Source of the DNA: Flavobacteriales bacterium
GTDB lineage: Bacteria; Bacteroidota; Bacteroidia; Flavobacteriales_D; Sanyastnellaceae
Length of the DNA: 64,000 bases
Assembly: GCA_002862785.1 (NCBI GenBank)
Contig: PKDZ01000037.1
Span: forward strand, 1-64,000
Direction: 5' to 3'
Numbering within the stretch: position 1 is the stretch's first letter; every line of letters begins with the position of its first letter. The position numbers and the translations under genes are program-made. The notes under the pieces are model-generated. The model was given only the letters and a program-made list of their open reading frames with translations, was not told where the DNA came from and made no database searches. Shown here piece after piece: positions 41,913-51,629 of this stretch.

Positions 41913-42496
41913 CAGGACCCGAAGTCGACGGTCGGGGCGGCCTCGGATCCGGCGACGGATTCGAAGTAGTCCCGCTGCTCGAAGCCGAACATGCCGGCCC
42001 ACAGTGAGCCCGGAAAGCGGCGAACCTTGCCGTTGTAGGCCTTGACGGACGCGTTGAAATCCTTCCGCGCCACGGCGATGCGGTTCTCCGTGCCTTCGAG
42101 TTGGGCCTGCAGGTCGGAGAAGTTCTGGTTGGCCTTGAGCTCCGGATACCGCTCCGAGTAGCCGAGCATGCCATTCATCGCCCGTCCGAGCACCATGTTG
42201 GACTGCTGGAAGTCGGCAATGCTGCCGGTTCCATCGCCCACGGCCTGCATGGCATTGAAGGCGGAGGCCCGGGCCTCGGTCACTGCGGTCAGGGTCTCCT
42301 GCTCGAATTCGGCCACTCCCTTGACGGTCGCGACGAGGTTGGGAATCAGATCGAATCGACGCTGGTATTGCGTTTCGATATTGGCCCATTGGCCATCGAC
42401 GTCCTCGTCGAGGGAGACGAATCCGTTGTAGCTGCCCATGGCGCTGTAGCCGACGATGGCGATCAGCGCGAGGACGATCCAAAGGAGGTACTTCAT
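41912..42496 (-). CDS. lemA: LemA-family protein
   Basis: A 194-residue protein with one N-terminal membrane segment (YLLWIVLALIAIVGYSAM) and a periplasmic helical domain. Family motifs are YNGFVSLDEDVDGQWANIETQYQRRFDLIPNLV, followed by AVTEARASA and the final GMFGFEQRDYFE. LemA proteins of unknown biochemistry occur with TPM proteins. It lies 16 bases after htpG. TAAATTCT overlaps the htpG stop codon and could be a weak promoter, so the genes may be transcribed together or apart. Confidence 0.9.
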   Translation of the reverse strand: MKYLLWIVLALIAIVGYSAMGSYNGFVSLDEDVDGQWANIETQYQRRFDLIPNLVATVKGVAEFEQETLTAVTEARASAFNAMQAVGDGTGSIADFQQSNMVLGRAMNGMLGYSERYPELKANQNFSDLQAQLEGTENRIAVARKDFNASVKAYNGKVRRFPGSLWAGMFGFEQRDYFESVAGSEAAPTVDFGS

Positions 42497-42512
42497 GTTG
42501 TGAATCCAGAAT

Positions 42513-44465
42513 TTAGGAGAGGGCGTCGTACCCCTCTGCGATGAAGGTAGTCAGTTCTTCTCCCGCAAGAAGTCCTTGCGAGAGGCGGGCCAGGGCGATG
42601 GCGCGTTCCACCTTCGGCTTGCGGGCCTCGGCGTCGCCGTCGGTCCACGAGGTCACCAGCGGGTGGTTGGCATTGAACACCACGTCATAGCTGTCGGGCA
42701 TGTCGCCAAACATGGCCATGCCGCCGCCTCCGACGCGCTGCTGCTCCTTCATCCGGCGCATGAACTCGCTCTGGGTGATGGTGACCGGCGGCGCGGTGGG
42801 GGACATGGGCGCAAAGGCCACCTTGTACACCATCTTATCCGGCAAGATGGCCTCGATCTCCTCCTTGAGCGCGGTCTGCTGGTCCTCGGTCAGGGCGCTT
42901 TCCGGCGCATCGTCCTTGGGGATCAGGCGGTCGACGATGTCGGCGTCGACGCGGCGGAACTGCACCTTGGTGTCGCCGGAATTCATCTCCAGCTTCTGGA
43001 TCAAGTGCGAGGTCAACGGGCTCTCGAGGTGGAGCACCGTGTACCCGGCGTCGCGGGCCGCGGCCACATAGCTGTGCTGAGCCTGCGGATTCGGCGTGTA
43101 GAGCAGGACCACGTTGCCGTCCTTGTCGGTGTGCGCGTCCTTGACGTGCTCCACGAGCTCGTCCATCGTGCGGTGCGCCCCGTCGGTATCGGTGTAGAGG
43201 GCAAACTTGCCAGCGCGCTCAAAGAACTTCTCGTCCATGAGCATGCCGTACTCGGTGAAGACCTGGATGTCGGGCCACTTGGCGGCAAAATCATCGCGGT
43301 CGTCCTTGAACATCTTGGCGAGCTTGTCGCTGACCTTCTTGGAGATGTGCGACGTGATCTTCTTCACGTTGGCGTCCTCCTGCAGGTAGGAGCGGCTCAC
43401 GTTGAGCGGGATGTCCGGGCTGTCGATGACGCCGTGCAGCAGCGTCAGGAAGTCCGGAACGATGTTCTCGACGTTGTCGGTGATGAATACCTGGTTGCTG
43501 TAGAGGTGGATCTTGTTGCGCTGCAAATCCATCTCCTTCTTGACCTTCGGGAAGTAGAGAATGCCCGTGAGGTTGAAGGGGAAGTCCACGTTGAGGTGGA
43601 TCTGGAACAGCGGCTCCTCGAAGTTCATCGGGTAGAGCGTCCGGTAGAAATCGAGGTAATCCTGGTCCTCGAGGTCGGCGGGCGACTTGAGCCAAATGGC
43701 ATCGGTGTCGTTGATCACGCGGGGCTCCTCGACGGGCACGCGCTTCACGTTGCCTTCCTCGTCCTTGGCGCCCTCGGGGTCGTCCACGTACTCCGTCTTG
43801 GTGCCGCACACGACCGGCACGGGCATGAACTTGCAGTACTTCTCGAGGATGCCGGTGATGCGGGCGTCTTCGTTGAACTCCTCGCCGTCCTCACCGAGGA
43901 GCAGGACGATGTCGGTGCCATGGAGCTGGTCCTCGGCGCGGCCGAGGGCCTTGAAGTCGTCCTCGGGGATGGCGCCCATCTCGAAGTTGGGCGAACCGTC
44001 GCACGTCCACTTCACGGGCACAGCGTCCTTGCGCTGGCTCCAGGAGTAGATGTCCACGCGGTCGGCCACCATGAAGGCGCTGTAGAAGCCGAGGCCGAAG
44101 TGGCCGATGATGGCTTCCTTGGCGTCGGCCTTGTCGGCGTACTTCTCCTGGAACTTCTCGACGAACTCGGTGGCGCCTGAGAAGGCGATCTGGTTGATGT
44201 ACTTGTCGACTTCCTCCTCGGTCATGCCGATGCCGGCGTCGCGGATGGTGAGCGTCTTGGCCTCACTGTCGAGGATGACGTGGACCTGGGCGCCGTCGGC
44301 GTTGCCCTCGATTTCGCCGACCCGCAGGAGGGCCTTGCGCTTTTGGGTGGCGTCCACGGCGTTGGAGACGAGCTCGCGGAGGAAAATTTCGTGGTCGCTG
44401 TACAGGAACTTCTTGATGATCGGGAAGATGTTCTCCGTCTGTACGTTGATCTGTCCTTGTTGCAT
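42513..44465 (-). CDS. htpG: Chaperone protein HtpG (Hsp90)
   Basis: Cytoplasmic Hsp90-type ATP-dependent chaperone. 650 residues, slightly longer than the E. coli protein (624). The GHKL ATPase motifs are complete: ELVSNAVDA (N-box), IRDAGIGM, GATEF lid region, and GHFGLGFYSAFMVAD. The middle domain carries NVSRSYLQ with the catalytic arginine region. The C-terminal dimerization part is present. It sits just upstream of lemA and downstream of a terminator, so it starts a new transcription unit; no TAnnTTTG box or heat-shock element was recognised in the ~60-base leader. Confidence 0.97.
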   Translation of the reverse strand: MQQGQINVQTENIFPIIKKFLYSDHEIFLRELVSNAVDATQKRKALLRVGEIEGNADGAQVHVILDSEAKTLTIRDAGIGMTEEEVDKYINQIAFSGATEFVEKFQEKYADKADAKEAIIGHFGLGFYSAFMVADRVDIYSWSQRKDAVPVKWTCDGSPNFEMGAIPEDDFKALGRAEDQLHGTDIVLLLGEDGEEFNEDARITGILEKYCKFMPVPVVCGTKTEYVDDPEGAKDEEGNVKRVPVEEPRVINDTDAIWLKSPADLEDQDYLDFYRTLYPMNFEEPLFQIHLNVDFPFNLTGILYFPKVKKEMDLQRNKIHLYSNQVFITDNVENIVPDFLTLLHGVIDSPDIPLNVSRSYLQEDANVKKITSHISKKVSDKLAKMFKDDRDDFAAKWPDIQVFTEYGMLMDEKFFERAGKFALYTDTDGAHRTMDELVEHVKDAHTDKDGNVVLLYTPNPQAQHSYVAAARDAGYTVLHLESPLTSHLIQKLEMNSGDTKVQFRRVDADIVDRLIPKDDAPESALTEDQQTALKEEIEAILPDKMVYKVAFAPMSPTAPPVTITQSEFMRRMKEQQRVGGGGMAMFGDMPDSYDVVFNANHPLVTSWTDGDAEARKPKVERAIALARLSQGLLAGEELTTFIAEGYDALS

Positions 44466-44527
44466 GGTGGTGGTTTTCCTTGTGCTGCGCCGAACTGGGC
44501 AAATGCCATGCCGGGCGGCTCAAACGC

Positions 44528-44566
44528 AAAAAATCCGACGACCTGACAGGAGGCCGCCGGATTTTT
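44528..44566 (-). terminator. Intrinsic terminator of the uvrA-side minus-strand run
   Basis: On the minus strand: GAAAAATCCGGCGGCC, loop TCCTGTCA, GGTCGTCGGATTTTTT. The stem has two mismatches near the loop and a good T-run. It ends the transcript of the T9SS gene at 44587 and isolates htpG. Confidence 0.75.
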
Positions 44567-44586
44567 CGTGTCAGGCTGTCAGCCCG

Positions 44587-45570
44587 TCAGTGCTTCACCA
44601 CGCGTTGGGCGGCGCCGTTGTCGAGCCGAACGGTGTGCGCGCCAGCGTGAAGTCCGGAGAGGTCGAGGCGGTCGCCATCTTGTCCTTTCCCGTTCATCAC
44701 GACGCGGCCCGTGGCATCGAGGACGGTCCACGTGTGTGCACCCGTGAAGGCGAGGGTCACCTCGCCCGCCGTGGGGTTCGGCCAGGCTTGCAGCGAGGTG
44801 GCGCGCGCCTGGGTGACGTCTAGGGTCGTGCCGGTGGGCCCGAAGCGGTAAACCGTGCCGTCCGCCGGGTGAGAGAAGAGGTAGGGGCCGTAGTACCACT
44901 CATAGATGTCCCCGAGGGGCTCGATGGTCGGGTCTGCGGGATTGCCGTCGAGGGCGTAGACCGTGCCGCTGTAGCTGAAAGGGTCAAACTCGAGCAGCAA
45001 GCCGCTGATGGCGGGCTCTTCGAGGGACGTGAGGAGGGACGAAGGGCCGAAGTGGAATTCAATGACCCCATCCGCCTCGTAGAGCCTCAACTGCAGGTCC
45101 ATTGAGCTGAGCTCCTTCACAGCGGAGTCTGCGAACACCTCCTCGTAGAGGCCGGCACCGGCCCATTCCATGGTGAAGACCTGCTCCCCAGGCGCTCCGG
45201 TCGTCTGCCATCGGATCAGGGACGGCGCGCCGCCCGCCATGCCGTTGTCGGCGAGATCGAAGTTGGTGGGAATGAAGCCGTGAAGCAGGGGCAGGCCGCT
45301 CTTGTCGTCAATGGTGGTGCCCATCATCAAGGAGCCGACGCCCACCTGGTCGAGGGCATCGATGATGTAACCGCTGTAGTTGAAATCGAACCCGAGCGGC
45401 ACGGAGAATTCCGGGTCATCCCATCCGTTTGGGTAGTCATACTGGCTGGTTTCCAAGGCCGTGGACTCCAGCAGGGGGGTGTAGGGCTGATCGAGGACCG
45501 TGAGGTCGAAGGGCAGTTGGGAGAACAGGGCCACAGGCGAAAGCAGGGCCAGGAGAAGCGCGTGTTTCAT
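44587..45570 (-). CDS. Secreted protein with T9SS sorting domain
   Basis: A 327-residue exported protein from ATG 45570 (signal peptide HALLLALLSPVALFS); the track's 24 extra residues have no signal character. A beta-rich domain of ~230 residues follows with no known activity (WYYGPYLFSHPADGTVYRFGP near its end). The C-terminal ~80 residues are a T9SS type A domain: LQAWPNPTAGEVTLAF, VLDATGRVVMNG, GLHAGAHTVRLDNGAAQRVVKH. It is a surface or released protein. The preceding lipoprotein gene lies 68 bases upstream. Confidence 0.87.
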   Translation of the reverse strand: MKHALLLALLSPVALFSQLPFDLTVLDQPYTPLLESTALETSQYDYPNGWDDPEFSVPLGFDFNYSGYIIDALDQVGVGSLMMGTTIDDKSGLPLLHGFIPTNFDLADNGMAGGAPSLIRWQTTGAPGEQVFTMEWAGAGLYEEVFADSAVKELSSMDLQLRLYEADGVIEFHFGPSSLLTSLEEPAISGLLLEFDPFSYSGTVYALDGNPADPTIEPLGDIYEWYYGPYLFSHPADGTVYRFGPTGTTLDVTQARATSLQAWPNPTAGEVTLAFTGAHTWTVLDATGRVVMNGKGQDGDRLDLSGLHAGAHTVRLDNGAAQRVVKH

Positions 45571-45638
45571 GGGGTTGATTTGCACCGCAAACTTCGAATG
45601 CCCGGTTGCATTGAGCCCCATCCTCCGGTATGAATTGT

Positions 45639-46043
45639 TCACTCCACGCGGGTGGAACCGATGCGCAAGGTGTGGTCAAAGCGAATCCATGTCCGGCCTT
45701 CGCTGACCTCGGTCCACCAGTCGGCGGGCACATCGGGATAGTCGAGCCAGGTCCGTCCGGGAACCTCCAGCGTGTCGATCCATGCGGTGGCGCCTTGCAG
45801 GTCTCCGCACTGGGAGCACTTGCCCCGCATGTGATAGGTGAACCGGGTGAAGGTCTGTCCCGGAGCCAGGTGGACATCCACCGAGTCGTTCCATGGCAGA
45901 CTGTCAAACCGGGCGATGACGTGGAGGGTGTCCGGCAGCAGGTTGTGGAAGGAGTGCGACATCGACGTGCTGCCCTCACAGCCGGAGAGGGCCGTCAGAA
46001 CCAGCGCTGACAAGCCCCATAAAGAGGGGGTGTGCATCCTCAT
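45639..46043 (-). CDS. Small lipoprotein of unknown function
   Basis: A 134-residue lipoprotein from ATG 46043 (or 46037). The signal peptide ends in LTALSGC. The mature protein is beta-rich with a CSQC pair near residue 80 (GKCSQCGDLQG) and the first mature cysteine for the lipid. No family is recognised. It lies 19 bases after the LOG gene and may be co-transcribed with it. Confidence 0.65.
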   Translation of the reverse strand: MRMHTPSLWGLSALVLTALSGCEGSTSMSHSFHNLLPDTLHVIARFDSLPWNDSVDVHLAPGQTFTRFTYHMRGKCSQCGDLQGATAWIDTLEVPGRTWLDYPDVPADWWTEVSEGRTWIRFDHTLRIGSTRVE

Positions 46044-46062
46044 TCTTGGTGAACGGCCAGAC

Positions 46063-46758
46063 TCAGAAGTTCGGCTTGAGCAGGAAATTCGAGTAGAAGT
46101 TGTCCATGATGGCCACGGCTTCGTCAGCGGTGTCCACGACATGGATCAAGTCGAGATCTTTGGCGCTAATGGTGGCGTTCTGCTCGAGGAGGACGGCTTT
46201 GATCCATTCCATTAGCCCATTCCAGAAGGCCGAACGGACCAGGACAATCGGAAACCGCTTGGATTTGGAAGTCTGGATGAGGGTGATGGCCTCGAAGAGC
46301 TCGTCGAGGGTGCCGAAACCGCCGGGCAGCACGATGTAGCCTTGCGAGTACTTCATGAACATCACTTTTCGCACGAAGAAGTAGTCGAATTCCAAGCTCG
46401 TTTCCGGGCTGATGTAGGGATTGTGGTGCTGCTCGTGGGGCAGGTTCATGTTCAGGCCCACCGATACGCCTCCTTCTTCATGGGCACCCTTGTTTCCGGC
46501 CTCCATGATGCCGGGACCGCCCCCGGTGATCACGCCATATCCACTGCGGACAAGTTTGCTGCCGATTTCGGTGGCCAACAGGTAATCCGGGTCATCGGCT
46601 GCCTTCCGGGCCGAACCAAAGATGCTAATGCAGGGTCCCACGCGCTGCAGACTCTCAAAGCCTTCCACGAACTCGGACATGATCTTGAAGATGGACCAGC
46701 TGTCGTGGGCCTTGATGTCGTTCCAGCTCCTAGGGTCAATAAGCGGTTTCTGTGCCAT
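46063..46758 (-). CDS. LOG-family (TIGR00730) Rossmann-fold protein
   Basis: A 231-residue cytoplasmic protein of the LOG family, whose best-known members are cytokinin riboside 5'-monophosphate phosphoribohydrolases that cleave nucleotide 5'-monophosphates. Signatures: SIFGSARKA near the N-terminus, GYGVITGGGPGIMEAGNKGA and VLPGGFGTLDELFEAITLIQT. The PGGxGTxxE motif with the catalytic glutamate is intact. The Bacteroidota form is longer at its N-terminus than plant LOG. ATG 46758 is preferred over 46776 because a TATCTTAT box lies four bases before it. Confidence 0.9.
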   Translation of the reverse strand: MAQKPLIDPRSWNDIKAHDSWSIFKIMSEFVEGFESLQRVGPCISIFGSARKAADDPDYLLATEIGSKLVRSGYGVITGGGPGIMEAGNKGAHEEGGVSVGLNMNLPHEQHHNPYISPETSLEFDYFFVRKVMFMKYSQGYIVLPGGFGTLDELFEAITLIQTSKSKRFPIVLVRSAFWNGLMEWIKAVLLEQNATISAKDLDLIHVVDTADEAVAIMDNFYSNFLLKPNF

Positions 46759-46762
46759 AGAG

Positions 46763-46770
46763 ATAAGATA
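46763..46770 (-). promoter_or_regulatory. -7-like box TATCTTAT
   Basis: On the minus strand TATCTTAT ends four bases before ATG 46758, in the 30-base gap after uvrA. The last two bases differ from the consensus. Confidence 0.35.
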
Positions 46771-46788
46771 CGGCACACAAGGTAGAGG

Positions 46789-49680
46789 CTATGAGCGGTC
46801 CAGCATCTGACGCAGGAACGGTGCGGTGGCCCCGTTGCTGTTGGCCACCTCTTCCGGGGTGCCTTGGGCGACGATGGTGCCGCCTCCATGGCCCCCTTCC
46901 GGGCCGATGTCCACGATGTGGTCGGCGTTGCAGGCCACGTCCAACTGATGCTCGATGACAAGGACTGTATTTCCTTGATTAACAAGTCTTTGGAGTACTC
47001 TTAGGAGCATCTCTACATCCTGGAAATGAAGCCCCGTGGTCGGCTCGTCGAGGATGTAGAACGTGTTGCCGGTGTCCTTCCGCGCCAGCTCGGTGGACAG
47101 CTTGACGCGCTGGGCTTCTCCACCAGAGAGGGTGGTGGAAGGCTGGCCCAAGGTGAGATAGCCAAGACCGACATCCCGCAACGTGCTGCACACCCGTTTG
47201 ATCTTGGGGTGGGCGTCGAAGAACTCCAGCGCCTCCTCGATGGTCATGTCGAGCACATCGGAAATCGATTTTCCTCGGTATCGGATTTCCACCGTTTCCC
47301 GGTTGTAGCGCTTGCCTCCGCAGTCCTCGCATTGGACGTGGACGTCCGGCAGGAAGTTCATCTCGATGGTCCGCAGGCCGGCGCCCTTGCACGTCTCGCA
47401 GCGGCCTCCGACCACATTGAAGGAGAACCGCCCGGGCTTGTAGCCGCGAATCTTGGCCTCCGGGAGCTGGGTAAAGAGGTTGCGGATCTCGCTGAAGACG
47501 CCGGTGTAGGTGGCCGGATTGGATCGGGGGGTGCGTCCGATGGGACTTTGGTCGATGGCGATGACCTTGTCCAGATGCTGCAGACCGGTGAGCTTTTTGA
47601 AGGGAAGAGGGCGCTTGGTCTCCTCATAGAAATGGTTGTGCAGCGCGGGGTGGAGCGTCTGGTTGATCAGGGTGCTCTTCCCGCTGCCGCTTACGCCGGT
47701 CACACAGATGAAGGTGCCCAGTGGGAGCCGGAGGTCCACCGATTTCAAATTGTGTCCCGAGGCACCGAGCAGCCCGAGCTTCTTCCGGTTGCCCTTCCGG
47801 CGATTCTCGGGAATGGCAATGCGCCTGCGCCCGTCGAGGAACTCGGCCGTCACGCTGCCTTGGGCGAGGTGGGAGGCAGGAGGCCCTTCGGCCACGACCT
47901 GCCCGCCGTGCTTGCCGGCGCCCGGACCGATGTCGATCAGGTGGTCGGCCTGGCGCATCATGTCTTCGTCGTGCTCCACGACGATGACCGTGTTGCCCAC
48001 GTCCCGCAGGGTCTTGAGGCTGTCGATGAGGCGCTGGTTGTCCCGCTGGTGAAGGCCGATGCTGGGCTCGTCGAGGATGTACAGGACGCCGGTGAGCTTA
48101 GAGCCGATCTGGGTGGCCAGCCGGATGCGTTGGGCTTCTCCGCCGCTGAGTGACCGCGCGGGACGGTCGAGGGTGAGGTAGTCGAGGCCCATGTCGAGCA
48201 GGAAGCCCAGACGGGCATGAATCTCCTGGAGGGGTTCCTTGGCAATCGCCGCCTCCCGTTCTCCCAGCGTGTCGAGCGCACTGCCCGCCCAGACCATGAG
48301 GTCCTTCAGGTCCATGCCCACCACGTCGGGCAGGGTGGCCCCGGCGATTTTGAACTGGTGCGCCGTGGGCTTGAGCCGCGAGCCACCGCAGGAGGGGCAG
48401 GGGCGCTTGTGAAGGAATTTCTGGGCCCACCGCTTCAATGGCGCTCCGGAGCCATCCTTGGCGGTCCGCTCGATGGTCGCGATGACGCCATCGAATCGGA
48501 CGCGGCGTTCTTTGGTGCCAGCTTTGCCCGGCAGGACCACCGGTTGGTCCGCACCGTAGAGGATGCTCGACATCGTGGCCTCATCCACGTCGTCCATGGG
48601 GGTCCGGGCGGAGTGGCCGGCGGCATCCAGCATGGCTTCGACCACCTGCCGTGTCCAGCCGGTCTTCAGGACGCCCAAGGGAGCGAGGCCGCCCTGTCGG
48701 AGGTTCTTGCTCCCGTCCGGAATGATCAGCTCCCGGGACGCTTCCGCCACCTGCCCCAGGCCGTTGCAGGTCGAACAGGCGCCGTAGGGAGAGTTGAACG
48801 AGAACAGGTTGGGCTCGGGTTCCGGGTAACTGATGCCGGTGGTCGGGCACATGAGGGCCCGGGAGAAGTGGCGGGGCACCGCATCGTCCACGGGCAGCAC
48901 CATCATGCTGCCCTTGCCCATGGCCAGCGCAGTCCGCAGGGAGCGCATGACCCTCGCTGCCTCCTCGTTGGCCGGCTTGCCGTCCTCGTCCAGTGCCGGC
49001 GGGTCGGGCACGACGATGCGGTCCACCACGGCCTCGATGTCGTGGACCTTGTAGCGGTCCACCCGGAAGCCGGGTTCGAGTTCCACGACTTCCCCGTCCA
49101 CGCGGGCCCGGAGGTAGCCCTGCTTTTGGATGGTCTCGAACAGCTCGCGGTAATGTCCTTTGCGTCCCCGGACGAGGGGGGAAAGGAGCAGGAGCCGTTC
49201 TCCGGCGTAGTCCTCCACGATGCGGGAGAGAATGCCCTCATCGGTGAACCGCACCATGGGCTCCCCGGTGGCGCTGGAATAGGCCGTGGAGGCCCGGGCG
49301 AAGAGCACGCGCAAAAAATCGAGGAGCTCGGTGACCGTCCCGACCGTGGACCGCGGATTGCGGCTGATGGTCTTTTGCTCAATGGCGATGACCGGGCTCA
49401 GTCCCGTGATGCGCTCCACCTTCGGACGCTCCAGACCGCCCATGAATTGGCGGGCATAGGCGCTGAAGGTTTCGAGGTACCGGCGTTGTCCTTCGGCGTG
49501 CAACGTGTTGAATGCGAGGCTGGATTTCCCGGATCCGCTCACGCCAGTCACCACGACGAGCCGGTCCCGGGGGATGTCCACATCAATGTGCTGCAGGTTG
49601 TTCTCTGCAGCGCGTTGGACCCGGATGGTCCGGTCGTCCTGTAGGGCGAGATAGGCGTCCTGCTCCATGGAGGGGTTCAA
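46789..49680 (-). CDS. uvrA: Excinuclease ABC subunit A
   Basis: DNA damage-recognition ATPase of nucleotide excision repair. 963 residues, a normal length. Two ABC ATPase units are visible: Walker [13 protein letters not shown] (near residue 45) and [13 protein letters not shown] (near residue 655), signatures [14 protein letters not shown] and [14 protein letters not shown], and Walker [17 protein letters not shown]. The C-terminal zinc finger (CETCKGAG, then CEDCGGKR) is complete. The first zinc module reads CPTTG then CSTC, so one cysteine of the usual pair is absent, which I believe is common in Bacteroidota UvrA. ATG 49680 is used; ATG 49668 is a close alternative. It follows the antiporter gene by 21 bases. 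Confidence 0.96.
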   Translation of the reverse strand: MNPSMEQDAYLALQDDRTIRVQRAAENNLQHIDVDIPRDRLVVVTGVSGSGKSSLAFNTLHAEGQRRYLETFSAYARQFMGGLERPKVERITGLSPVIAIEQKTISRNPRSTVGTVTELLDFLRVLFARASTAYSSATGEPMVRFTDEGILSRIVEDYAGERLLLLSPLVRGRKGHYRELFETIQKQGYLRARVDGEVVELEPGFRVDRYKVHDIEAVVDRIVVPDPPALDEDGKPANEEAARVMRSLRTALAMGKGSMMVLPVDDAVPRHFSRALMCPTTGISYPEPEPNLFSFNSPYGACSTCNGLGQVAEASRELIIPDGSKNLRQGGLAPLGVLKTGWTRQVVEAMLDAAGHSARTPMDDVDEATMSSILYGADQPVVLPGKAGTKERRVRFDGVIATIERTAKDGSGAPLKRWAQKFLHKRPCPSCGGSRLKPTAHQFKIAGATLPDVVGMDLKDLMVWAGSALDTLGEREAAIAKEPLQEIHARLGFLLDMGLDYLTLDRPARSLSGGEAQRIRLATQIGSKLTGVLYILDEPSIGLHQRDNQRLIDSLKTLRDVGNTVIVVEHDEDMMRQADHLIDIGPGAGKHGGQVVAEGPPASHLAQGSVTAEFLDGRRRIAIPENRRKGNRKKLGLLGASGHNLKSVDLRLPLGTFICVTGVSGSGKSTLINQTLHPALHNHFYEETKRPLPFKKLTGLQHLDKVIAIDQSPIGRTPRSNPATYTGVFSEIRNLFTQLPEAKIRGYKPGRFSFNVVGGRCETCKGAGLRTIEMNFLPDVHVQCEDCGGKRYNRETVEIRYRGKSISDVLDMTIEEALEFFDAHPKIKRVCSTLRDVGLGYLTLGQPSTTLSGGEAQRVKLSTELARKDTGNTFYILDEPTTGLHFQDVEMLLRVLQRLVNQGNTVLVIEHQLDVACNADHIVDIGPEGGHGGGTIVAQGTPEEVANSNGATAPFLRQMLDRS

Positions 49681-49701
49681 CAGGCGGGAGGCGCGCTGGG
49701 T

Positions 49702-51195
49702 TTACTCTGCCTGCGCGGAACTCTCGTGGACGGGCACCGGCGGGGGAATGCGGAAGCCGAGGGCGGCGACCAGGAGGGTCATCAGGGGCGACACATAGTT
49801 GAAGACGCAATACGGGGCAAAGGCGAGGACCCCAACGCCGAGCACGCCGCTCTGGGCAACTCCGCAGGTGTTCCAGGGAATGAGCACGCTGGTCACGGTG
49901 CCGGCATCCTCCAGGGTCCGGCTCAGCAGTTGGGGTGCCACGCCACGCTCAGCATAGGCCTCGCGGAACATGCGGCCTGGGACGACGATGGCGATGTACT
50001 GGTCGGCGGCGATCACATTGAACACCACACTGGAGAAGGCCGTACCGAAGACGAGGGAGAAGGTGCCCCGGACGGCGGAGAGGATGGCGGCGGTGATCCG
50101 CTCGAGGAAGCCTGCGGCCCCCATTACGGCGCCGAACGTAAGGGCGCAGATGATCAGCCAGACGGTATTCAACATGCCGGCCATGCCGCCCGCGGTGAGC
50201 AGGTCGTTGACCACCGGGTTGCCAGTTTCAATGGCCGTGTCGAGCGCGGCGGCGGTCATCAGCGTCGAGAAGGCGGCGCCGAGGTAGGTGTCGCCCAATC
50301 CGAGCGCGGGGCCGATGGCATCCGTCCCCAACGAGCGGATGAGGTCCGGCTGGGCGATGGCGGCGGCCACGGCGCCCCCGAGGACTCCGAGGAAGAGTGC
50401 GGGCACCGGAGCCACCTTCCGCGCGATGAGGACAATGACGCCCACGGGCACGAGGAACAGGGCCCAATGCAGGTTGAAGTGGGTGGCCAGCACGGACTGG
50501 AGTTCAGCGGCTCCACCCAGATCGGCGGGGCCTTCCGCTCCCAAACCCGCGAAAGTGAACACGATGAGGGCAATGAGGATGCTCGGCACCGTGGTCCAGA
50601 GCATGAACCGGATGTGGGTGAAGAGGTCGGTGCCCGCCACGGTGGGAGCGAGGTTGGTCGTGTCCGAAAGCGGGGAGAGCTTGTCGCCGAAGTAGGCGCC
50701 GGAGATGATGGCGCCAGCCGTCCAGCCTTCACTGATGCCGAGGGCCTGTCCGATCCCGATTAGGGCGACACCGACCGTGCCGACGGTGCCCCAGCTGGAT
50801 CCCGTGGCAAGGCTCACCGCGGCGCACAGGATGCAAGCGGCGGGGAGGAAAATGTCTTTGCTGAGGACGTCCAATCCGACGTCAATGAGGGTGGGAATGA
50901 TGCCGGAGACGAGCCAGGTGCCGGCGAGGGCCCCGATCAGGAGCAAGATGAGGATGGCGCCAATGGCATCGCCCAGCGTGTCCTTGATCCGGCCCTCGAA
51001 ATGGGTCCACGATTGGCCTCGGGCCATGCCGAGTGCGACCGTGGCCCCGGAGGCAATCAGCAGGGCCACCTGGTTGCTGCCGTAGCTGCTGTCCTCCCCA
51101 AAGGCGATCACATCCGCCGCCAGCAGCAGAACGAGAAGCGCGATGGGCAGCAGGGCCATCCCGAGGGACGAGGTGGGCGAGGTCGAGGAGGTCAT
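49702..51195 (-). CDS. NhaC-family Na+/H+ antiporter
   Basis: A 497-residue inner-membrane transporter with about 11-12 hydrophobic segments, starting at ATG 51195. Features of NhaC-type antiporters: TGSSWGTVGTVG, SGAYFGDKLSPLSDTTNLAPTVAGTDLF, and a repeat-like second half with SSVVFNVIAADQYIAIVVPGRMF and DAGTVTSVLIPWNTCGVAQ. These bind Na+ and protons in exchange. Some relatives carry malate/lactate or amino acids, so the substrate is probable, not proven. It lies four bases after the YbbR gene, in the spot where other Bacteroidota often carry coaE as I recall. It may be expressed with nusB-yajC. Confidence 0.88.
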   Translation of the reverse strand: MTSSTSPTSSLGMALLPIALLVLLLAADVIAFGEDSSYGSNQVALLIASGATVALGMARGQSWTHFEGRIKDTLGDAIGAILILLLIGALAGTWLVSGIIPTLIDVGLDVLSKDIFLPAACILCAAVSLATGSSWGTVGTVGVALIGIGQALGISEGWTAGAIISGAYFGDKLSPLSDTTNLAPTVAGTDLFTHIRFMLWTTVPSILIALIVFTFAGLGAEGPADLGGAAELQSVLATHFNLHWALFLVPVGVIVLIARKVAPVPALFLGVLGGAVAAAIAQPDLIRSLGTDAIGPALGLGDTYLGAAFSTLMTAAALDTAIETGNPVVNDLLTAGGMAGMLNTVWLIICALTFGAVMGAAGFLERITAAILSAVRGTFSLVFGTAFSSVVFNVIAADQYIAIVVPGRMFREAYAERGVAPQLLSRTLEDAGTVTSVLIPWNTCGVAQSGVLGVGVLAFAPYCVFNYVSPLMTLLVAALGFRIPPPVPVHESSAQAE

Positions 51196-51199
51196 GGCG

Positions 51200-51628
51200 T
51201 CATCGTGTGGGGTTGCCCCGCCGGACGTCGATGGCGAGGGTGGCCGGCGAAATGGCCCTGACACGGGCGCTGTTCCCCAGCCGGTGCTCGATTTCCGCAC
51301 TGAGTTGCTCAGAAGGCACTTCCGTCCGTGGGGTCCGCAGGCCTTCGACGCGGAGCCGGACGGGGTCGCGGTTCGGGCGCCAACGTCCGATGAGATGGTC
51401 CCATGGGGAGAGCACGACCTCGGCCTTGGCCAGTGAATCCAGCAGGTCCGCTTGCAGGCCCGTGCTGGCCTCCACTCCGACCAATTCGATGCCAAAGGTG
51501 TAGGTCACGGTCCGCTCGCCTTCCATGGTCCGCAGCATCCACAGGAAGGCCGAGAGGCCGATGCAGATGAGGAGGGTGCGACCATTGAAGGCCATGACCT
51601 GCTTGCGCAAGGTGCCGAGCAGGCCCAT
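51200..51628 (-). CDS. Short YbbR-like membrane protein
   Basis: A 142-residue protein from ATG 51628, one base after the yajC stop. One membrane segment (TLLICIGLSAFLWML) is followed by a single YbbR-like beta domain (YTFGIELVGV, PVRLRVEGL, VRAISPATLAIDV). Bacteroidota YbbR proteins at this locus are usually about 300 residues with two domains, so this copy looks shortened. YbbR/CdaR proteins regulate diadenylate cyclase in Gram-positive bacteria; here the role is unknown. The family call rests on the local pattern and on its place in the nusB / DUF1573 / yajC run. Confidence 0.7.
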   Translation of the reverse strand: MGLLGTLRKQVMAFNGRTLLICIGLSAFLWMLRTMEGERTVTYTFGIELVGVEASTGLQADLLDSLAKAEVVLSPWDHLIGRWRPNRDPVRLRVEGLRTPRTEVPSEQLSAEIEHRLGNSARVRAISPATLAIDVRRGNPTR

Positions 51629-51629
51629 C

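Noticed and set aside
44466-44527. Heat-shock operator (CIRCE or sigma-32-like) before htpG
   Set aside because: No inverted repeat or recognisable promoter element was found in the leader.
48773-48880. Incomplete first zinc module in UvrA (CPTTG then CSTC)
   Set aside because: To my recall this form is common in Bacteroidota UvrA, so it is probably not a defect of this gene.
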